From: Actinomycetota bacterium
GTDB lineage: Bacteria; Actinomycetota; Acidimicrobiia; Spongiisociales; ZC4RG35
Direction of reading: 5' to 3'
DNA: 16,695 nucleotides
Assembly (NCBI GenBank): GCA_027296205.1
Contig: JAPUJM010000152.1
Coordinates: forward strand, 1-16,695
In this document: positions 7,508 to 13,803 of the stretch, in pieces
Layout: each line of letters opens with the position of its first letter
Position numbering within the stretch: the first letter of the stretch is position 1
The notes under the pieces: model-generated
The model's input: only the letters and a program-made list of their open reading frames with translations
Told to the model about the DNA's origin: nothing
The model's database searches: none
Program-made: the position numbers and the translations under genes

Positions 7508-8038
7508 ATGATCCGACCCGCCAGGGTGTCGGACGCCGCTGAACTTGCTTCTCTGCATATCGCCACATGGCAGCACACTTATCGGGGCATCTTCCCGGAG
7601 GACTTTCTCGCTGGACTGGACGTTGAGATGCGAACTTCGTGGTTCGCTCGTCGGATCGAGTCTGGTTCGATTCTCCTGGTGGCGGAGGACGATGGCGATC
7701 TAGCTGGGTTCGCCTTTCTAGGGGAGTCGGTTGATGAGAACTGGGGGGAGGTCTTTGCCATCTACGTCCACCCCCAGGTCTGGGGGACTGGCTATGGCTT
7801 TGAGCTCCTGAGCGCGGCCGAGGTCGAGTTGACCTCGGCTGGCTTTGAGCGAGCTTTACTCTGGGTCCTCGAGAGGAACACCCGGGCGCGGTCCTTCTAT
7901 GAGAGACAGGACTGGACGTTGGGCAAGCCGCTGCGGATCGAAGAGATCGGCGGAGTCCAGGTCACCGAAGTTCGTTACGAGAGAGTCCTTCAAGGACACC
8001 GGCCACCTTCTCCAAGTCGGCCGGCCGGGTCACCTTGA
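7508..8038 (+). CDS. GNAT family N-acetyltransferase
   Basis: A 176-residue acetyltransferase of the GNAT fold, which transfers acetyl from acetyl-CoA to an amine. The N-terminal MIRPARVSDAAELASLH is the family opening. The segment VFAIYVHPQVWGTGYGFELL carries the acetyl-CoA pyrophosphate-binding Q-x-x-G-x-G/A motif. LWVLERNTRARSFYER is the typical C-terminal Asn/Tyr region. ATG 7508 lies 1 nt after the preceding stop, preceded by GAAGAGGAG. The last 15 or so residues (PPSPSRPAGSP) do not resemble the family and come from DNA shared with the opposite-strand ispD-like gene. The two overlap tail to tail for 77 bp. Substrate unknown. Confidence 0.88.
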   Translation: MIRPARVSDAAELASLHIATWQHTYRGIFPEDFLAGLDVEMRTSWFARRIESGSILLVAEDDGDLAGFAFLGESVDENWGEVFAIYVHPQVWGTGYGFELLSAAEVELTSAGFERALLWVLERNTRARSFYERQDWTLGKPLRIEEIGGVQVTEVRYERVLQGHRPPSPSRPAGSP

Positions 8039-8621
8039 TATTGAGGGGATCCCCGGGCACGGCAGCAATTGTGAGGTCGCCGAACTCATGAACGACTTCA
8101 ACGGTGTCGTACCCCTCGAACGCCGCCCGGGCCGCCTGAGCGTAGGCGGCCAGCAACGCCGGACCCCTGAAGACCTGGGGCGTCTGAATCGTCTTTGCGT
8201 TCTGGATTGGCCGGAGGAAACTGCGATCGATGAGGAGAGCGCCAGGCTCCAGAACCGGCACGGCGGCCCCAAACTCGTCCGCTCTTTTGAAGAGCCGTTC
8301 GATCAACTGGCGGCTGATGAGAGGCCGAGCACCATCGTGAATCCCGATGAGGTCGTACTCGCCACCCAGGGCCGCGAGGCCTGACATCTCGGAGTCGGTT
8401 CGAGTCGCACCTCCAGGGGCGATCGTTACACCCAGATCGAGTGAGTCCAGTTCGTCATGTTGGTCGGCTCTGCACACGAGGACGCAGACGTCAACGTGGT
8501 CCTGCAACGCGGCGATGGTGTGGACGATGAGAGGCTGGCCGGCGACATCGGTCATCAACTTGTCACTACCGAACCTGGAGCTCGATCCGCCCCCGACGAC
8601 GATCATGGCCCTAGTGGACAT
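7962..8621 (-). CDS. ispD: IspD-like cytidylyltransferase, divergent
   Basis: A 219-residue nucleotidyltransferase most like IspD, which makes CDP-methylerythritol in the non-mevalonate isoprenoid pathway. Matching motifs are the nucleotide-binding loop GGGSSSRFGSDK (10-21), RTDSEMSGL (74-82), HDGARP (95-100), QTPQVF (146-151) and NIKVTRPADL (194-203). Two features differ from E. coli and mycobacterial IspD as I recall them. The conserved D-T pair in the middle is replaced by EPGALL (125-130), and the conserved Arg 7 residues before QTPQ is absent. The glycine-rich loop looks more like that of MobA-type enzymes. It could therefore be an active divergent IspD or a relative using another phosphorylated alcohol. 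IspF is not adjacent. The start is ATG 8621, with a likely leaderless -10 motif just upstream; an internal ATG at 8606 is possible. Confidence 0.75.
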   Translation of the reverse strand: MSTRAMIVVGGGSSSRFGSDKLMTDVAGQPLIVHTIAALQDHVDVCVLVCRADQHDELDSLDLGVTIAPGGATRTDSEMSGLAALGGEYDLIGIHDGARPLISRQLIERLFKRADEFGAAVPVLEPGALLIDRSFLRPIQNAKTIQTPQVFRGPALLAAYAQAARAAFEGYDTVEVVHEFGDLTIAAVPGDPLNIKVTRPADLEKVAGVLEGLSRNELR

Positions 8622-8628
8622 TGGAGCG

Positions 8629-8638
8629 AGGGTACCTT
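8629..8638. promoter_or_regulatory. Overlapping divergent -10 elements, ispD-like gene and 8645 gene
   Basis: The start codons of two divergent genes are only 23 nt apart (8622-8644). Within this gap the palindrome GGTACC (8631-8636) carries a -10-like hexamer on each strand. TACCTT (8633-8638, plus) ends 6 nt before ATG 8645. TACCCT (minus, plus-strand 8634-8629) ends 7 nt before ATG 8621. Both match TANNNT at the spacing expected for leaderless transcripts. No -35 was assigned. Confidence 0.45.
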
Positions 8639-8644
8639 TGCCCC

Positions 8645-8977
8645 ATGCTCACCGTCTCTCTCCTCCAGGAGCTACTCGGCGAAGATCAGGACTGGGTCGT
8701 CGTCCGACCCACAGGTGAGTCTGTCGACATGGAGATACCCCCGGACATCGGTCCGGCGACACTGCTGGTTTCGAAGGTGACCGATGCACTCAAAACGGTG
8801 TCAGAGGACGGCTTTGTCGAAGGATCGCTCGATCGTGAGTCTGTCTGGAATGTAGAAGCCATTGCTCTGAACCGGGTGGTGGTCGAGCGTTTGGAGGGTG
8901 AGGAGATGTCGGCGCTCGATCTCTACCAAGCTGTAGTGAGGCTTCGACTCGGTTGGCAGATCGCTTCTATGCCCTGA
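8645..8977 (+). CDS. Small acidic hypothetical protein
   Basis: A 110-residue soluble protein, unrecognised. It has no signal peptide, membrane segment or cysteines, and is rich in Asp, Glu and Val. Predicted character is mixed: a short N-terminal helix (VSLLQELLG), a strand region (DWVVVRPTGESVDMEI), and C-terminal helices ending LYQAVVRLRLGWQIASMP. ATG 8645 is preferred over an in-frame TTG at 8621 because a TACCTT -10 motif sits 6 nt upstream. It is divergent from the ispD-like gene and 29 nt upstream of tyrA, which appears to have its own promoter. Codon use (GC-rich third positions) supports real coding. No function is proposed. Confidence 0.65.
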   Translation: MLTVSLLQELLGEDQDWVVVRPTGESVDMEIPPDIGPATLLVSKVTDALKTVSEDGFVEGSLDRESVWNVEAIALNRVVVERLEGEEMSALDLYQAVVRLRLGWQIASMP

Positions 8978-8994
8978 AGTACCGGATCGAGTCG

Positions 8995-9000
8995 TAATCT
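8995..9000 (+). promoter_or_regulatory. -10 element for leaderless tyrA transcript
   Basis: TAATCT lies exactly 6 nt before ATG 9007, the position for a transcript starting at or near the A of the start codon. No Shine-Dalgarno is present. An in-frame TAA (8995-8997) directly upstream excludes a longer protein. No convincing -35 was found. Confidence 0.45.
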
Positions 9001-9006
9001 CTTTGG

Positions 9007-10101
9007 ATGGGTAGGAAAGAGCTCTCCGGTCTGGCTGAGGCGATTGCCGAGATCGATCGCGAGATCGTCGGTTTGTCGGGCCGCCGTGTTGATCTGGCGG
9101 CCAGGCTCGGCGAGTTGAAAAGGGTGCAAGGCTTGCCCATTCGAGACTACGCCCACGAGAAAGAAGTGGTGGGGCGCGCTCGGAGAATGGCGGCAGACGC
9201 TGGTCTATCGGAGGCTCTCGCCGAGCGCATGATGCTCGAGCTGATCAGGTCGTCGTTGGTCGTTCAGGAGCAGGGTCAAATCGAGGCTGATTCGGCCGGA
9301 ACTGGCCGCAATGCCCTTGTGATTGGCGGATCAGGGCGCATGGGTGGATGGTTTGTTCGCTTTCTCGAATCGCAAGGCTTCCATGTCGACGTTGCTGATC
9401 CGAGCGCCGGTGAGGCCGGTGTGCCCGACTGGCGCGATGCCTCCGGCACCTTCGATCTCCACGTCATTGCCGCGCCACTGACGGCGACGCAGAAGATCCT
9501 CGACGAAATGGCAGAAGCTCCTCCGCTTGGCTTGGTGTTCGACATCGGGTCGCTGAAAACGCCCCTCCGATCGGGTCTTGATCGTTTGGCTCGGACGGGG
9601 GTCCGGGTCACGTCAGTTCATCCGATGTTCGGCCCTGATACCGATCTTCTCTCGGGACGGCACGTTGTGCTGGTGGATGTGGGAGTCCCTGAAGCCACTG
9701 CAGAGGCAGGCGGGCTCTTCGCCTCGACTATGGCTTCCCTGGTGGAGATGGACCTTGATTCTCATGATCGTCTCATCGCGTACATCCTGGGTTTGTCACA
9801 CGCCCTGAATATCGTCTTCCTGACAGTCCTTGCCGAGAGTGGCGAGGCAGCCAGCCGGCTGACCGACCTCTCCAGCACCACTTTCGACAGTCAGCTGGCG
9901 GTAGCAAGCCAGGTTGCCGGTGAGAACCCTCACCTCTATTTCGAGATTCAGTCGCTGAACGAGTACGGGGGCGAAGCGCTGTCGGCACTGTCGGAAGCGG
10001 TGGAGCGATTGCGATCCCTGGTCGATTCAGAAGATGGCACAGGCTTTGCAGCACTCATGGAGCAAGGCGCCTCCTATCTTCGGGAAACGACGCAACGCTG
10101 A
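9007..10101 (+). CDS. tyrA: Chorismate mutase/prephenate dehydrogenase fusion (TyrA, T-protein-like)
   Basis: A 364-residue cytosolic enzyme for tyrosine synthesis, built like E. coli T-protein. Residues about 9-88 are an AroQ-type chorismate mutase: EIDREIVGLSGRRVDLAARL, then LPIRDYAHEKE, then RSSLVVQ. Residues about 100-360 are prephenate dehydrogenase: NAD-binding GGSGRMG (107-113) and SVHPMFGPD (203-211) with catalytic His205. Also present are SHDRLIAYILGLSHAL and NPHLYFEIQ. By eye against the E. coli enzymes, Arg27, Lys38, Asp47, Glu51, Ser83 and Gln87 of the mutase site are kept. However, the first Arg (E. coli Arg11) is Ala10 and Arg51 is His50. In the dehydrogenase, E. coli Arg294, which binds prephenate, aligns with Asp294. 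Fold assignment is firm; exact substrate is less so. The stop is followed by a hairpin and a convergent gene. Confidence 0.88.
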   Translation: MGRKELSGLAEAIAEIDREIVGLSGRRVDLAARLGELKRVQGLPIRDYAHEKEVVGRARRMAADAGLSEALAERMMLELIRSSLVVQEQGQIEADSAGTGRNALVIGGSGRMGGWFVRFLESQGFHVDVADPSAGEAGVPDWRDASGTFDLHVIAAPLTATQKILDEMAEAPPLGLVFDIGSLKTPLRSGLDRLARTGVRVTSVHPMFGPDTDLLSGRHVVLVDVGVPEATAEAGGLFASTMASLVEMDLDSHDRLIAYILGLSHALNIVFLTVLAESGEAASRLTDLSSTTFDSQLAVASQVAGENPHLYFEIQSLNEYGGEALSALSEAVERLRSLVDSEDGTGFAALMEQGASYLRETTQR

Positions 10102-10104
10102 CCT

Positions 10105-10129
10105 AGTGGTCTGTCAGCGGCACACCACT
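10105..10129. terminator. Possible bidirectional hairpin terminator, tyrA / HAD phosphatase
   Basis: AGTGGTCTG (10105-10113) pairs with CACACCACT (10121-10129) with one C-C mismatch and a 7-nt loop. It sits in the 37-nt gap between two convergent genes. There is no T-run on either side, so efficiency as an intrinsic terminator is uncertain. Confidence 0.4.
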
Positions 10130-10138
10130 GCGCTTGGG

Positions 10139-10912
10139 TCAGCCCTTGCGTCCTTTGAGCGCCCAGTAGGCCAATACCGCGGCGATCCCGGTGACCACCG
10201 CGGCGCCGGGGACCGCCTTGGAGGAGAGCTTGTCTCTCATGGTGATTGCTGACTCGAAGTTTCGGACCTCCCATCCGCGTTCCTCGGCCACGGCTGCCAG
10301 CTCGGTGTCCGGGTTGACAGCCACCGGGTGGCCCACGATGTCGAGCATCGGAAGGTCTGTGACCGAGTCTGAATAGGCGTAACTCGCATCGAGGTCGATA
10401 TCTTCGGCGGCAGCCATCTCGGCTATGGCCTGCGCCTTGACCGGGCCGTACGCATACCTCTCGATTCTCCCGGTATACCTGCCTTCCTCGTCAAGTTCCG
10501 ACTTGGTGGCAATGACGTCCTCGATACCCAAGTACCGGCAGAGGGGCCGGACGATCTCCTCGGGACTTGCCGAGACGACAACCACTTTGCGGCCTTCACG
10601 CCTGTGGTCATCGATGATCGCCAGCGCCTCGGCATACACCAGCGGCGCCACGACCTCGTTCACCGTTTCCTCGACAAGTGCCTCCACTTCGACGTGGTCC
10701 CATCCCTCCGTCAAGCTGGAGAGCTCCTCCTTGATCCGCTCCAACTGCTCGTTATCCGCCCCGAACGCCTGGTAGTAGACCTGGGCTATCCCCGCTTTGG
10801 CAAGCATCGAACCGCTGAGCAGCCCGGCCCTGAACATCGGCTTGGTGAAGGCAAGCGTCGACGACTTGGCGATGATCGTCTTGTCGAGGTCAAAGAACGC
10901 GGCTTCGGACAC
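10139..10912 (-). CDS. HAD-superfamily subfamily IB hydrolase (SerB-like phosphatase)
   Basis: A 257-residue phosphatase of the HAD-IB group. DLDKT (8-12) gives the nucleophile Asp8 and acid Asp10. SASPEE (114-119) is motif II, Lys159 in GPVKAQ is motif III, and YSDSVTDLPML (180-190) is motif IV. The C-terminal stretch 233-251 is hydrophobic and followed by KGRKG, suggesting a membrane anchor. Relatives include phosphoserine phosphatase, but this group usually acts on other phosphoesters or has no known substrate. It is transcribed away from the Tad operon with only 17 nt between starts. The same pairing occurs in Mycobacterium tuberculosis, where the HAD-IB gene Rv3661 faces the Tad genes. 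The start is GTG 10912, probably leaderless. Confidence 0.88.
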   Translation of the reverse strand: MSEAAFFDLDKTIIAKSSTLAFTKPMFRAGLLSGSMLAKAGIAQVYYQAFGADNEQLERIKEELSSLTEGWDHVEVEALVEETVNEVVAPLVYAEALAIIDDHRREGRKVVVVSASPEEIVRPLCRYLGIEDVIATKSELDEEGRYTGRIERYAYGPVKAQAIAEMAAAEDIDLDASYAYSDSVTDLPMLDIVGHPVAVNPDTELAAVAEERGWEVRNFESAITMRDKLSSKAVPGAAVVTGIAAVLAYWALKGRKG

Positions 10913-10917
10913 ATGCT

Positions 10918-10924
10918 CAAGTTA
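10918..10924. promoter_or_regulatory. Overlapping divergent -10 elements, HAD phosphatase and Tad operon
   Basis: TAACTT on the minus strand (plus-strand 10924-10919) ends 6 nt before GTG 10912. CAAGTT on the plus strand (10918-10923) ends 6 nt before ATG 10930 and keeps the A and T most critical in a -10, with C at the first position. Both overlap the palindrome GTTAAC (10921-10926). No ribosome site is visible for either gene, which fits leaderless transcription. The plus-strand call is the weaker one. Confidence 0.35.
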
Positions 10925-10929
10925 ACGCA

Positions 10930-11532
10930 ATGTCGCCAAGGGTCTTGTACCAGACCCACGCCACCCATATGTTCGGTGGCATGGGAGAGATACCGAGATT
11001 TGGGGTCCTCGCCGTCAGCTCACCGGACCCGGTGCTTTCTGTGGTGGCGCCACTGGGACTGGCAGCCTCGGTGGGGACTTCCCTGGTCATCGACATGGCC
11101 GGAGGATTGAGTCTGGCCTCCGGTCGGACTCTTGCCGACCTGGTCGCAGATGGGCCCAGGCTCGATGAGCTGAGCCCGGGGCATCAGGGTGTGGCGGTTC
11201 TGGCGGGCGGACCGGTCCAGACGGTCGATGCCATTGCGATCATCGAGCAACTGGCGGCTCGCTGGCCTGCTGTGGTGGTACGCGTCTCCCGTGATGAGTG
11301 GCCCGGTTCGACGGTGCCGGTCGAGCCTCTGTACCCGGGTTGGCTGGCACCTCCCGATCGGGGGGCTGCGGTGTGGCAGCCAGTTGGTTCCGGCGCCCGG
11401 CCTCCAGGCCCGGGCCCGGTCCTTCCCCGACTCCGGGCGAGGACAACCCGTCAGTTGCTTGGTGGCCATTTGCCGTCGAGAAGCAGATGGATAAGCGCCT
11501 GGAGACAGGTTTGGAGTTTGCCATGGGCGTGA
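10930..11532 (+). CDS. Degenerate CpaE/TadZ-like (Ssd-type) protein, first gene of the Tad operon
   Basis: A 200-residue protein in the slot held by the CpaE-like/Ssd gene in actinobacterial Tad loci. Residues about 24-58 follow the MinD/CpaE pattern: strand (FGVLAVSS), loop, helix (APLGLAASVG), then strand TSLVIDMAGG with the usual Asp. The P-loop, normally a Lys-Gly-rich KGGxGKT, is replaced by SPDPVLS, so ATP binding is unlikely. LADLVADGPRLDEL and GVAVLAGGP continue the pattern. CpaE/TadZ proteins place the pilus machine at a cell site. The protein is shorter than the family, and from about residue 140 it becomes Pro/Arg/Trp-rich and unconvincing. An alternative is that the frame breaks there (see findings). 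ATG 10930 is used; 10969 and 10981 are possible later starts. It overlaps tadA by 10 bp. Confidence 0.6.
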   Translation: MSPRVLYQTHATHMFGGMGEIPRFGVLAVSSPDPVLSVVAPLGLAASVGTSLVIDMAGGLSLASGRTLADLVADGPRLDELSPGHQGVAVLAGGPVQTVDAIAIIEQLAARWPAVVVRVSRDEWPGSTVPVEPLYPGWLAPPDRGAAVWQPVGSGARPPGPGPVLPRLRARTTRQLLGGHLPSRSRWISAWRQVWSLPWA

Positions 11533-12572
11533 TCGATCGGGTGAGTCACCTAATCGCCGTCGGAGAGACCAGGCTCGCTCCCAGGGCTGTTGAGGCAGAA
11601 GCACGATGGTTGTTGCGATCCGAATCGCCGTGGCGAGCCGAGGAGTCGGTGGGCCCGGTTGTCGGCTCCGTACTCGGACTCGGGCCCATTCAGCCTCTTC
11701 TCGACGATCCCGAGACAACAGATATTCTGGTGAACGGCCCCGATGAGGTGTGGGTCGATCGTGGTGGTGACCTCGAGATGACGGGAGTTCGTTTCTCGTC
11801 CAACGAAGAACTGATTGCGATGGTTGAGCGGTCGATCGCCCCACTGGGACTTCGCATCGATCGGTCCGCTCCGATGGTCGATGCCCGTCTACCAGACGGA
11901 AGCCGGCTTCACGCCATGCTGCCCCCCGCCTCCGTCGACTTCCCATTGGTGGCGATACGTCGTTTCACCCAGAGGATCCGGTCTCTCGATGACCTGGTGT
12001 CGGCGGGCTCTGCCACAGAGGAGCAGGTGTCTGCCCTGGCTGATGCGGTCCGCGACCGTCGGACCATCGTCATTTCCGGAGGAACCGGCGCTGGAAAGAC
12101 AACGCTCCTCAACCTTCTCGCCACCGTCATTCCCGCCTCGGAGCGCGTGGTGACGATCGAGGACGCGGCCGAGCTGGCTCTTCCCGGTCATGTGGTTCGA
12201 TTGGAGGCACGTCCTCCCAATGGGGAAGGAGCGGGTGAGATCACCATCCGCACCCTGCTCCGGTCGGCGCTCCGGCTCCGCCCCGATCGGATCATCGTGG
12301 GCGAGGTGAGAGGTGCCGAGGCCATGGACCTCGTGTCTGCCCTGAACACCGGTCACAAGGGCTCCCTGACCACGGTCCACGCCAATTCGCCTCGTGAGGC
12401 ACTATGGAAGCTGGAGACGCTCGCCCTTTCCGCCGGTGACACCTCAGAGTCGGCGATTGCCAGACAGCTTCGAACGGCTGTCGACACCATCGTTCAAGTC
12501 GAGCGAACCCCCCAGGGGCGACGCGTCCACTCCATCGTCCGGGTCGACCAGATCGAAGAGGACGGAGGATGA
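11523..12572 (+). CDS. tadA: TadA/CpaF-type secretion ATPase
   Basis: A 349-residue cytoplasmic hexameric ATPase of the type II/IV secretion superfamily that drives Tad pilus assembly. The N-terminal domain includes GLGPIQPLLDDPETTDILVNG, the family hallmark. Walker A is SGGTGAGKTT, with Lys192 and Thr193 numbered from this start. The Asp box is VVTIEDAAEL and Walker B is RIIVGEVRG (256-264). The His box is GSLTTVHANS. The complete motif set predicts an active enzyme. I chose ATG 11523 because GGAG lies 6 nt upstream and MGVIDRVSHL suits the family start. ATG 11487 would add 12 residues, and the frame stays open further upstream. Its stop overlaps the start of tadB (ATGA). Confidence 0.93.
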   Translation: MGVIDRVSHLIAVGETRLAPRAVEAEARWLLRSESPWRAEESVGPVVGSVLGLGPIQPLLDDPETTDILVNGPDEVWVDRGGDLEMTGVRFSSNEELIAMVERSIAPLGLRIDRSAPMVDARLPDGSRLHAMLPPASVDFPLVAIRRFTQRIRSLDDLVSAGSATEEQVSALADAVRDRRTIVISGGTGAGKTTLLNLLATVIPASERVVTIEDAAELALPGHVVRLEARPPNGEGAGEITIRTLLRSALRLRPDRIIVGEVRGAEAMDLVSALNTGHKGSLTTVHANSPREALWKLETLALSAGDTSESAIARQLRTAVDTIVQVERTPQGRRVHSIVRVDQIEEDGG

Positions 12573-13213
12573 TGGAGCTATTGGCCGTTGCCGCCGCGCT
12601 CGTTGTCGGCATCGATATTCGTCGTGTCGGGCTCCTGGCCGTCGCTCTCTATCTCCCTTTGGTTGTCGTTGGCCTGGTCGCCGTCGCCGTGTGGAGGAAC
12701 CGACGCGACACCGAGGCTCCGTCCGCCCTGTTCTGTGAGGGGGTGGCCTCGGAGCTCCGGGCGGGGTCACCGTTGCGAGACGCTCTTACCGCCGCGGCAG
12801 CCTCGGTTGGAAGCCACATCCGGCGCCGTGTCACCAACCCGGATTCCTCTATAGCCGAGGTTGCCGAGGCCTTTGGCGATGAGTTTGAGGATGTGGGTCT
12901 CGAGTTGGAGATGACGATCAAGGCAGCGGCAAGATCCGGGTCTCGAGCCGCAGATCTGTTTGACGAGATCGGCTCGGTTGCCATCGCCCAGTCCGAGATC
13001 TCCCACGAGGTGCGGGTTGCCTCATCTCCAGCAAGAGCCACGGCGGTTGTCTTCGTGGCTGTTCCCGTGACCTATCTCGTGATTCAGGCCCAATCCGGTA
13101 CGCTCACCCGTCTCCTGGCAGCTCCCGAGCAGAGAATCGCCGGGGTTGCAGGCTTACTGCTGTTTGTCATCGGGATCGTGAGTGCGGCCCTGCTGATGCG
13201 GCGAGCGAGATGA
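12569..13213 (+). CDS. tadB: TadB-like type II secretion F-domain membrane protein
   Basis: A 214-residue inner-membrane platform protein. Hydrophobic helices lie near residues 4-42 (two segments), 159-178 and 188-208. The cytosolic part between them holds the T2SSF pattern: FCEGVASELRAGSPLRDALTAAA, then GLELEMTIKAAARSGSRAADLF, with the typical glycine at the helix turn. It is shorter than proteobacterial TadB, as is usual for the actinobacterial version. It should pair with TadC and transmit TadA motion to pilin subunits. ATG 12569 overlaps the tadA stop by 4 nt; a second ATG follows immediately at 12572. Its own stop overlaps the tadC start. Assignment rests on context plus pattern. Confidence 0.85.
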   Translation: MMELLAVAAALVVGIDIRRVGLLAVALYLPLVVVGLVAVAVWRNRRDTEAPSALFCEGVASELRAGSPLRDALTAAAASVGSHIRRRVTNPDSSIAEVAEAFGDEFEDVGLELEMTIKAAARSGSRAADLFDEIGSVAIAQSEISHEVRVASSPARATAVVFVAVPVTYLVIQAQSGTLTRLLAAPEQRIAGVAGLLLFVIGIVSAALLMRRAR

Positions 13214-13752
13214 TTCTGTCTGTGTTCGCGGCTTCCGCCGGCCTGATCATCGCCGGCCCGCTCGGTGCCCTGGTCGGCGTCTCGGCAGCCCTTCTCTTCC
13301 CGTGGATCCGGGCCAGTCGAAGCACACAGCCGCCGACCCGTCTCGTCTTACTCCTTCTCCTGGTCGAGCTTCGATCCGGTCTTTCCGTTCTGGCGGGACT
13401 TCAGCATGTTTCCACTTCTCTGCCGGACCATGCAGATCTCAGACGGGTCGCTCGCGTAGCCACCGTCTCCGGGTTGACCGCTGCCATACCTCTTGCCGGG
13501 TCTGGACTGCGTCCGGTGGTCGCCCAGTTGGCGAGATCGCAACGCTCCGGTGGATCACTCACTTCGACCGTCAGACGAATGCTCGAGCAGAATCTTGCCG
13601 AAGAGCGCACCCGTCGACTGGCGCGGGCTCGGTCGCTTCCTGTTCGGTTGATGGTGCCGGTCACCCTCTTCATGCTTCCTGGCTTGGTTCTCATGCTCTA
13701 TGCGCCATCCCTGTTCCAGCTGTTTGACGAGCTGACCGGGGCATGGTCTTGA
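13210..13752 (+). CDS. tadC: TadC-like type II secretion F-domain membrane protein
   Basis: A 180-residue membrane protein, the second platform subunit. The N-terminal hydrophobic region covers residues 2-32. The cytosolic T2SSF core runs LLLLLVELRSGLSVLAGLQHVS, later VAQLARSQRSGGSLTSTVRRML, where RSGG marks the conserved turn. The C-terminal helix pair is PVRLMVPVTLFMLPGLVLMLYAPSL (split as two short segments), a pattern strongly typical of TadC. It is smaller than the proteobacterial protein but complete for the actinobacterial type. ATG 13210 overlaps the tadB stop (ATGA), indicating translational coupling. A 51-nt gap follows before the pilin gene. Confidence 0.85.
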   Translation: MILSVFAASAGLIIAGPLGALVGVSAALLFPWIRASRSTQPPTRLVLLLLLVELRSGLSVLAGLQHVSTSLPDHADLRRVARVATVSGLTAAIPLAGSGLRPVVAQLARSQRSGGSLTSTVRRMLEQNLAEERTRRLARARSLPVRLMVPVTLFMLPGLVLMLYAPSLFQLFDELTGAWS

Positions 13753-13803
13753 TCTCCGCACTTCTCCCCGCGCCGGTCGGTTGCCGGTATGGAAGGAATG
13801 TCT

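Noticed and set aside
11020..11946. 308-codon minus-strand frame opposite the start of tadA.
   Set aside because: Composition is Arg/Pro/Gln-rich, no domain is visible, and tadA motifs on the plus strand are unambiguous.
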